Of a stretch of DNA of 28,113 nt, positions 24,085 to 28,113 are shown in pieces. The translations under genes were made by a program, and so were the position numbers. This stretch comes from JAKFWF01 sp031374115. Lineage in GTDB: Bacteria; Pseudomonadota; Alphaproteobacteria; Rhizobiales; Hyphomicrobiaceae. The stretch is from the NCBI GenBank assembly GCA_031374115.1, contig JANMNO010000167.1, forward strand, positions 1 through 28,113, written 5' to 3'. Each line of letters begins with the position of its first letter. Positions within the stretch are counted from its first letter, which is position 1. A model generated the notes under the pieces. The model ran no database searches and had not been told where the DNA came from. It was given only the letters and a program-made list of their open reading frames with translations.

Positions 24085-24606
24085 TCATTGGTCCGATGTC
24101 GCAATCGGCAGCTGCACGATCAGCGGCGTGTGCCCTGTTGCACGGAAAAACTTCATCAGATCGTCACGGCCGATATTGGTTGTCGCGGTGTTCGTCAGCG
24201 GGTGCGAATTGATCGTCTCGAATTTCATCAATTGATCGTCCACGACGACGGTAACGCGCTGTGCGCGGTCGTTGATCACTGCGAGTGCCGTAACCGAGCC
24301 GGGCGTAACGCCAAGGATCTGCATCAACAGTTCAGGCTTACCGAAGCTTAATCGGGCACAGCCGAGCGTTTTGTGAAGTGCCTTCATATTGATGCTTGCG
24401 TGGGCTTCGGCAACGACCAAGAAAAGCCGGTCCTTGGCGTCCTTGAGGAACAGGTTCTTGGTATGCCCTCCGGGCAATTCGCGATGAAGCTTCTCGCTTT
24501 CCTCGACGGTGAACACCGCCGCATGTTCGACCGTGCGGGTGGATATACCCAGTCGATCCAGGAATTCGAATAGTTCCAGGCGCGACGTGTTTGTAGGTGT
24601 TGTCAT
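24085..24606 (-). CDS. YbaK/ProX-type aminoacyl-tRNA editing-domain protein
   Basis: The 173-aa protein matches the prolyl-tRNA synthetase-associated editing domain that stands alone (ProX-like, YbaK fold). Recognised parts are EFLDRLGISTRTVEHAAVFTVEE in pieces, LPGGHTKNLFLKDAKDRLFLVV, INMKALHKTLGCARLSFG, LGVTPGSVTALAVIND and an N-terminal-to-C-terminal length typical for the family. Such enzymes clear Ala-tRNA(Pro) in trans. ATG 24606 gives the usual start; upstream only a weak GGCGA is seen. Gaps are about 150 nt to ybbN and 200 nt to tRNA-Gly. Confidence 0.93.
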   Translation of the reverse strand: MTTPTNTSRLELFEFLDRLGISTRTVEHAAVFTVEESEKLHRELPGGHTKNLFLKDAKDRLFLVVAEAHASINMKALHKTLGCARLSFGKPELLMQILGVTPGSVTALAVINDRAQRVTVVVDDQLMKFETINSHPLTNTATTNIGRDDLMKFFRATGHTPLIVQLPIATSDQ

Positions 24607-24698
24607 GTCAAATCGCCGTCTAGGTGGCTCAAGTTGCGTGCGCCCAAAAAGCCCAATACTGGCGCGTGCGCAAGTCCAACGCTGAAGTGAAATCACGT

Positions 24699-24722
24699 CG
24701 GAGGTGGGCACGGAGGTGGGCA
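24699..24722 (+). repeat. Tandem duplication of a 12-bp unit
   Basis: The unit CGGAGGTGGGCA occurs twice in direct succession in the gene-free 200 nt between the editing-domain gene and tRNA-Gly. It is probably replication slippage; no function is suggested. Confidence 0.7.
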
Positions 24723-24806
24723 CCTCTTGCATTGGCCGCAGCTTTCGGCCATACACCGTGCCGTAGCAGCCGCATTGGCTGCCGCGATGTACCCCAAGAC
24801 CTGGAT

Positions 24807-24881
24807 GCGGGCGTAGCTCAGGGGTAGAGCATCACGTTGCCAACGTGAGGGTCGACGGTTCAAATCCGTTCGCCCGCTCCA
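24807..24881 (+). tRNA. tRNA-Gly (anticodon GCC)
   Basis: The cloverleaf is complete. The acceptor stem GCGGGCG pairs with CGCCCGC, the D stem is GCTC/GAGC, the anticodon stem TCACG/CGTGA closes loop TTGCCAA with anticodon GCC (24839-24841), and the T stem GACGG/CCGTT (one G-T) closes TTCAAAT. The discriminator is T and CCA is encoded. It reads GGC and GGU. An IS481-type remnant starts 33 nt after it. Confidence 0.97.
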
Positions 24882-24914
24882 ACTTCCCTCTGTCCGGCCC
24901 TGTCCGACCCGGAC

Positions 24915-25216
24915 ACATGGGTGACAGAACGTACCTAAGACATGGGTGACAACCTCCAGCCGAACGGGTTGTCGATTGGTTGCAAGGTTTTCTGTTCCAA
25001 GTCGATGTATCCCAGATCGTAGGTCATGAAGCCGACGAGCCAGGTTCCCTCGTCGACCTCCTTTATTCCGAGCCTCTGTCCGGTGAGCACGGTGGAGATG
25101 TTGATCTTTTTGCGATGCATGCAGATCCGTCCGCAGGACGTGACGAGGAGGTCGCGGTGATGCAGGGATAGTCGAACTCGGGCAAGCGCATATTTCCAGC
25201 TGATGGACCGCCGCTT
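24915..25216 (-). mobile_element. Remnant of an IS481-family insertion sequence (3' end only)
   Basis: The leftward frame ends in a typical IS481 transposase C-terminus, HRKKINISTVLTGQRLGIKEV, then WLVGFMTYDLGYIDLEQKTL and DNPFGWRLSPMS with stop at 24937-24935. The sequence just upstream, LPEFDYP, is in another frame, so a one-base deletion near 25160 breaks it. After the stop lie two exact copies of ACATGGGTGACA (24915-24926 and 24940-24951), which look like the repeated motif of the element's terminal inverted repeat. The helix-turn-helix and DDE catalytic parts and the other end are missing, so it cannot move. The right limit near 25216 is set by the uspA-like stop and is approximate. Confidence 0.75.
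24935..25196 (-). pseudogene. IS481-family transposase fragment, frameshifted
   Basis: Only about the last 85 residues of the DDE transposase (integrase-type) can be followed. About 73 residues from LHHRDLLVTSCGRICMHRKK to the stop are in one frame; the preceding MRLPEFDYP lies one frame away, with the expected PFHDRD join broken by a missing base. No DDE residues remain. This is decayed and non-functional. Confidence 0.7.
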
Positions 25217-25654
25217 TCACCTGCAGACTAATACCGGAATGGTGCTCTGCGTTACGACGTTATTGGTTTGGCTGCCCAGGAAAAGTCGCGTCAGACCCCG
25301 GCGTCCGTGGGATGCCATCACGATCAAATCGCATCCATACCTGGTAGCAGCAGCTATTATGCCTTCAGCTGGATATTGATCTTTGGCGTGTACGGTCTCG
25401 CATGTGACACCCTGCGCTTTGGCGGCTGTCGCCGCAGCCGTCAGCACATCGCGGACTTTGGCCGTGACTGCACGATCGTATTCTTCGATAGGGAAAGCGA
25501 TCGCGGCTTCCCCTGATACGAAGGCTGTCCACGGTTCGCTGACCATTAAGACGGTCGCCCTGGCGTCGAGCGCCTCGGCAAGCCCTAAGCCTTGCGACAA
25601 TGCCTTACTTGCCAACTCTGACCCATCCGTCGCAATAAGAAGATGCTTGTACAT
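25217..25654 (-). CDS. Universal stress protein (UspA family)
   Basis: The 145-aa single-domain protein starts MYKHLLIATDGSELASKAL and ends with the ATP-binding signature of the family: MASHGRRGLTRLFLGS (GxxG then GS), followed by TIPVLV. That places it in the nucleotide-binding Usp type. Usp proteins are cytoplasmic and help survival under stress or low oxygen by unknown means. ATG 25654 follows AGGGAGA by 7 nt. An FNR/FixK-type palindrome is centred 47 bp upstream. It is 122 nt behind the PepSY-like gene and may also be read from that gene's promoter. The IS remnant begins at its stop codon. Confidence 0.94.
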   Translation of the reverse strand: MYKHLLIATDGSELASKALSQGLGLAEALDARATVLMVSEPWTAFVSGEAAIAFPIEEYDRAVTAKVRDVLTAAATAAKAQGVTCETVHAKDQYPAEGIIAAATRYGCDLIVMASHGRRGLTRLFLGSQTNNVVTQSTIPVLVCR

Positions 25655-25694
25655 ATGGATTCTCCCTGAGGCTGATATCGCGGCGAGTTCCGCG

Positions 25695-25708
25695 TTGACG
25701 AAGGTCAA
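25695..25708. promoter_or_regulatory. FNR/FixK-type box upstream of the universal stress gene
   Basis: TTGA and TCAA half-sites are separated by six bases, the exact spacing of FNR/FixK sites, and the next base on each side of the centre also pairs (C/G). The centre is 47 bp upstream of the ATG at 25654. Since the ribosome site needs a start of transcription above about 25670, the box would overlap the promoter rather than sit at -41.5. It could act as repressor site or be chance. Confidence 0.4.
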
Positions 25709-25776
25709 GGTGTCGACGCGGCAGTCTGCGGCGGGAGATCGCGATGGGATATCCGAGGCGCTCAGTACCGCCAGCG

Positions 25777-26106
25777 TTACTGGCTCTCGACAATATTGCC
25801 TTTGAAATCGAAAGCGATATTGACGGCTTTATCGCCCTTCGTCGCTTTACCGCGCCAGATACCCCTGTCATCTTTCTTGAGATCGGCTATCGCCGAGTAT
25901 CCGGCGGACGCGAGGCGCTCTGTCACTTGTGCAGCTGTAAAACTATTGGCGCCGGATAGTGGGGGGCTCTCAGAAGTCGTTGCTGCCGGCGCCGTCGAAG
26001 CGGGAGGCGTCGTCGGCGACGTTTGAGCGAGCGCCATAGAAGAGATAAGTACGCCGATCGCACTGGCGACAGTAACTGCTTTGATCTGCATGGACGCAAC
26101 TCGCAT
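25777..26106 (-). CDS. Small secreted PepSY-like protein, likely EcfG target
   Basis: The 109-aa product has a Sec signal (VASMQIKAVTVASAIGVL in the n/h region, SSMALA-Q), a Pro/Thr/Ala-rich linker to about residue 48 and a PepSY-like fold in the last 60: FTAAQVTERLASAGYSAI, LKKDDRGIWRGKATKGDKAV, IAFDFKGNIVES. Proteins of this type are common in Hyphomicrobiales and have no known activity; PepSY domains often bind proteases or small ligands. ATG 26106 has GGAGG 7 nt upstream; an in-frame GTG is at 26112. An exact GGAAC-N16-CGTT promoter lies 36 bp upstream. Confidence 0.88.
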   Translation of the reverse strand: MRVASMQIKAVTVASAIGVLISSMALAQTSPTTPPASTAPAATTSESPPLSGANSFTAAQVTERLASAGYSAIADLKKDDRGIWRGKATKGDKAVNIAFDFKGNIVESQ

Positions 26107-26141
26107 CGACACACCTCCGTGTTTTTGTCAGGTGACAGCAG

Positions 26142-26166
26142 AACGCGAACGAACAAATTCGGTTCC
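26142..26166 (-). promoter_or_regulatory. EcfG-type promoter of the PepSY-like gene
   Basis: On the minus strand GGAAC (26166-26162) is followed after exactly 16 nt by CGTT (26145-26142), the consensus of the alphaproteobacterial general stress sigma factor. Transcription would start near 26135, giving a leader of about 28 nt that includes the GGAGG ribosome site. Confidence 0.75.
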
Positions 26167-26206
26167 GCCATTAAGAGGACGCGATGGCAAAGTTTGGCAT
26201 CAACTC

Positions 26207-27031
26207 CTACGGTCGCAAAGCTTCGGTGGGGGAGGTTGTTTTGAGATGCGGAGACGAAGCGCGAGTTCCGAAGAACAGGGCCTGGCTGATCAATGCGCGG
26301 ACCATGTTGACGTCGAATGGTTTTGTCAGAAGAAAGGTCGGCTCAGCCCGCTGGCCAGTAAGCAGCCTCTCTGGAAATGCTGTGATGAAAATCACCGGCA
26401 CCTCAACACCAAGCAATATCTCGTTAACGGCTTCCAATCCCGAGCTATTATCGGCCAATTGAATGTCTGCCAGGATCAACCCGGGGCGCTTTGCTTGGGC
26501 CGCAGTGATCGCTTCTTTGTGAGTGCGGGCCAAGCCCACCACGCGATGCCCCAGTCCTTCAACGAGGTTTTCGAGATCCATTGCAATCAATGGCTCGTCT
26601 TCAATGATCAATACGTCGGTCTCGATTTGCTGCGCAATTTCGCGTCCTGCTTGCTGCAGCAACTCGGATACGGAATCTGAGCTTCGGTCAAGAACGCGCG
26701 CGGTTTGCGAGGGCGTAAATCCTTCAACGGAAGTCAGCAGGAAAGCTTGCCTCGCCAATGCACTGATCGAATCCAAGCTCTTCTGCGCAGTTTCCTCTGA
26801 AATGGGCGAGGAAGGTCTATGGTTCAAATCCACGGAGTTCCAAATTTTCAGGAAGCTGTTATAGAGTGCAACGCGCGGCTCCTCGTCGTCCTTAAACGTG
26901 TCTGGCTCTGCAATATAGGTTTCCAGAAGCGCGACTACGTAAGCGTCCCCGCTTTCCTGGCTCCCAGTCAGTGCACGTCCAAATCGGCGCAAGTACGGCA
27001 AATGAGGAGTAATCTTAGCGGCAATCGACAT
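26207..27031 (-). CDS. phyR: PhyR, general stress response regulator (sigma-like and receiver domains)
   Basis: The 274-aa protein has the two-part PhyR build. Residues about 1-135 resemble an ECF sigma factor (regions 2 and 4, LPYLRRFGRALTGSQESGD and LLTSVEGFTPSQTARVLDRS). Residues about 138-255 are a receiver with acidic Glu144/Asp145, phosphoacceptor Asp189 (LADIQLAD), Thr217 and Lys237. When phosphorylated it binds NepR through the sigma-like part and frees EcfG. The tail after 256 is polar. It is divergent from nepR-ecfG across a 215-nt gap that carries a matching EcfG promoter for it. A histidine kinase partner is not within the window. Confidence 0.97.
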   Translation of the reverse strand: MSIAAKITPHLPYLRRFGRALTGSQESGDAYVVALLETYIAEPDTFKDDEEPRVALYNSFLKIWNSVDLNHRPSSPISEETAQKSLDSISALARQAFLLTSVEGFTPSQTARVLDRSSDSVSELLQQAGREIAQQIETDVLIIEDEPLIAMDLENLVEGLGHRVVGLARTHKEAITAAQAKRPGLILADIQLADNSSGLEAVNEILLGVEVPVIFITAFPERLLTGQRAEPTFLLTKPFDVNMVRALISQALFFGTRASSPHLKTTSPTEALRP

Positions 27032-27068
27032 GCTTCCACCCCAACATTGAATCAGCTGACGCCAAGTT

Positions 27069-27093
27069 AACGCCGAGCTGCGAAAAAAGTTCC
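27069..27093 (-). promoter_or_regulatory. phyR: EcfG-type promoter of phyR
   Basis: On the minus strand GGAAC (27093-27089) and CGTT (27072-27069) are separated by exactly 16 nt, including a T6 run. The start of transcription would be near 27062, about 30 nt before the phyR ATG. This makes phyR a target of the sigma factor it controls. Confidence 0.8.
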
Positions 27094-27101
27094 CGCTGAG
27101 T

Positions 27102-27126
27102 GGAACTTTATTCGCTCGTCTTCGTT
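27102..27126 (+). promoter_or_regulatory. nepR: EcfG-type promoter of nepR-ecfG
   Basis: On the plus strand GGAAC (27102-27106) and CGTT (27123-27126) are 16 nt apart. It predicts a leader of about 113 nt for nepR. With the phyR promoter it forms a divergent pair in which AAAGTTCC and GGAACTTT are the arms of one inverted repeat around an 8-nt centre (27087-27110). Confidence 0.8.
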
Positions 27127-27246
27127 ACCGGTCGTATTCCATCGCATGCGTGTTTCGCTATGCCCCGGTCGTGACTTATTGGTGGGCGAAGTCGCCAGTT
27201 TGCGATTCATACATCGAATTAGAACAGATGGGGAGGCATTGCGACG

Positions 27247-27519
27247 ATGAAGCAACCGAAGTCAGCATCACTTAATTTGACAACATTGTCGAGCGAAGCT
27301 GATGCTTCGAACTTCAGCAGTCACATCAAGAAAAGTCCCGATCCGGAAGCCGGAAATGAAACCGATGAGTGTGCCGCTGCGCCGGCGATCGATGAAAAGA
27401 TCCAGCGCCACATCGGGCGAAAGCTCAAAGCCTCGTACGAGGAACTCATCAAGCAACCAGTTCCCGATAAATTCCGAAACTTGCTTGACGAACTGCAGCG
27501 CAAGGAGAAGAAGCAGTGA
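27247..27519 (+). CDS. nepR: NepR, anti-sigma factor of EcfG
   Basis: The 90-aa protein has a variable, polar N-terminal half and the conserved NepR helices at about 52-85 (KIQRHIGRKLKASYEELI and VPDKFRNLLDELQ). It holds EcfG inactive and is removed by phosphorylated PhyR. GGGGAGG lies 10 nt upstream of the ATG. Its stop TGA overlaps the ecfG GTG by four bases, which would tie the amounts of the two proteins together. Confidence 0.96.
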   Translation: MKQPKSASLNLTTLSSEADASNFSSHIKKSPDPEAGNETDECAAAPAIDEKIQRHIGRKLKASYEELIKQPVPDKFRNLLDELQRKEKKQ

Positions 27520-28079
27520 CCGACCCGTCCGCTGCGTTGCGTGCAGAGTTCATGGCCGCAATACCCAATTTGCGAGCTTTCGCGATGTCGCTGTGTGGGG
27601 ATGCGACGCGCTCTGACGATTTGGTGCAGGAAACATTGGTCAAGGCGTGGGATAAGTTATCATCCTTTCACGAAGGCACGAATCTAAAGGCATGGTTGTT
27701 CACGATTCTGCGGAATATTTTCTTTTCTGAGCATCGTCGCCGGCGGCGTGAGATCGAGGATGCAGACGGTAACTTGTCCGCCAACTTAGCGGTGCATCCA
27801 GAGCAACCCGGGCATATGGATTTTATTGATTTCCGGAAGGCATTGCTCAAGCTTCCGAATGATCAACGAGAGGCACTAATTCTCGTTGGCGCTGAGGGAT
27901 TTTCTTATGAAGAAGCTGCCGCAATATCGGGTTGCGCGATCGGAACGATCAAAAGCCGGGTCAACAGAGCACGGGGCCGCTTGATTGCTCTTCTAGGCGT
28001 CGATGGGGCCGGTGATTACGGTCCGGATACGAAATCCGAATCGGTCTCGAGCGCTGGTGCTCAATTCAGAACGTCGTAA
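27516..28079 (+). CDS. ecfG: EcfG-type ECF sigma factor of the general stress response
   Basis: The 187-aa sigma factor has region 2 (about 10-80: NLRAFAMSLCGDATRSDDLVQETLVKAW in parts, LKAWLFTILRNIFFSEHRRRRRE) and region 4 (about 105-160: LLKLPNDQREALILVGAEGFSYEEAA, IGTIKSRVNRARGRL). It lacks an extra C-terminal domain; the tail after 163 is polar. It directs RNA polymerase to GGAAC-N16/17-CGTT promoters, three of which are present in this window. The start is GTG 27516, translationally coupled to nepR. Only 34 nt remain to the right edge, without a visible gene. Confidence 0.97.
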   Translation: MTDPSAALRAEFMAAIPNLRAFAMSLCGDATRSDDLVQETLVKAWDKLSSFHEGTNLKAWLFTILRNIFFSEHRRRRREIEDADGNLSANLAVHPEQPGHMDFIDFRKALLKLPNDQREALILVGAEGFSYEEAAAISGCAIGTIKSRVNRARGRLIALLGVDGAGDYGPDTKSESVSSAGAQFRTS

Positions 28080-28113
28080 CCGTTCGTCATGCGAGTGCTC
28101 CCACATCAACAGG

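Noticed and set aside
24807..25216. tRNA-Gly as attachment site of an integrated island
   Set aside because: There is no integrase gene or duplicated tRNA 3' end; only a short IS481-type remnant follows.
24693..25220. Leftward 175-codon frame spanning tRNA-Gly and the IS remnant
   Set aside because: It is antisense to the tRNA and mixes frames of the transposase remnant; it is an artefact of open reading.
25655..25776. EcfG promoter directly ahead of the universal stress gene
   Set aside because: GGAAC is present on the minus strand but no CGTT follows at 16-17 nt.
26184..26462. Rightward 92-codon frame with AAGAGGA ahead of its ATG, antisense to the 3' end of phyR
   Set aside because: The ribosome-site-like sequence is attractive, but the frame lies on the opposite strand inside a firm phyR gene and the peptide resembles no family.

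Overview
The window is about 62% GC by eye, densely coded, and reads as a chromosomal segment of an alphaproteobacterium, most likely a member of Hyphomicrobiales (Bradyrhizobiaceae/Xanthobacteraceae-like). The strongest clue is the phyR / nepR-ecfG general stress response locus at the right end, which is confined to Alphaproteobacteria. A formate dehydrogenase cluster with DUF6352/DUF6505/DUF3305/DUF3306 genes and a purM / DUF2066 divergent pair point the same way. Family names come from recognising protein sequences; no database search was run.

Layout. (1) 1-1219: the N-terminal part of an RhlE-type RNA helicase (runs off the left edge), a 365-nt gene-free stretch with two perfect inverted repeats, a 50-aa basic protein and tRNA-Thr(GGT). 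(2) 1265-3445: a fumarylacetoacetate-hydrolase family enzyme and a secreted seven-bladed WD40 propeller fused to a class I cytochrome c. (3) 3452-16312: the centre of the window, a periplasmic respiratory formate dehydrogenase locus. A large multi-cluster iron-sulfur protein is read leftward. Divergently from it, five tightly overlapping genes run rightward: a ligase-fold protein, DUF6505, DUF6352, DUF3305 and DUF3306. After a 190-nt gap with a perfect 21-bp palindrome come an HTH-TorD fusion chaperone, a small Tat-target protein, catalytic FdhA (Cys rather than Sec), the four-cluster FdhB, cytochrome b FdhC, a 53-aa single-pass membrane peptide and the Fe-S cluster carrier Mrp. (4) 16314-22036: housekeeping and orphan genes (purM, DUF2066 lipoprotein-like/secreted protein, leuD, two HExxH zinc proteins, a sugar-transfer-type ATP-grasp protein). 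(5) 22064-24881: a Trm112 / LON-domain / YbbN-thioredoxin operon, a YbaK/ProX-type editing-domain protein and tRNA-Gly(GCC). (6) 24915-28079: the 3' remnant of an IS481-family transposase, a universal stress protein, a secreted PepSY-like protein, phyR, nepR and ecfG.

How parts work together. FdhA, FdhB and FdhC should form a membrane-anchored enzyme that oxidises formate in the periplasm and passes electrons to quinone. The Tat-target peptide, the TorD chaperone, the DUF proteins and Mrp would serve cofactor loading, export or assembly. In the stress locus, PhyR is the anti-anti-sigma response regulator, NepR the anti-sigma factor and EcfG the sigma factor. I found three exact GGAAC-N16-CGTT EcfG-type promoters: a divergent pair between phyR and nepR whose -35 elements form one inverted repeat, and one in front of the PepSY-like gene, so the locus appears autoregulated and has at least one local target.

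Nothing here is an obvious new defence or mobile system. The most promising under-described biology is the formate dehydrogenase accessory cassette, especially the chaperone that carries a DNA-binding domain together with a perfect palindrome just upstream of it.
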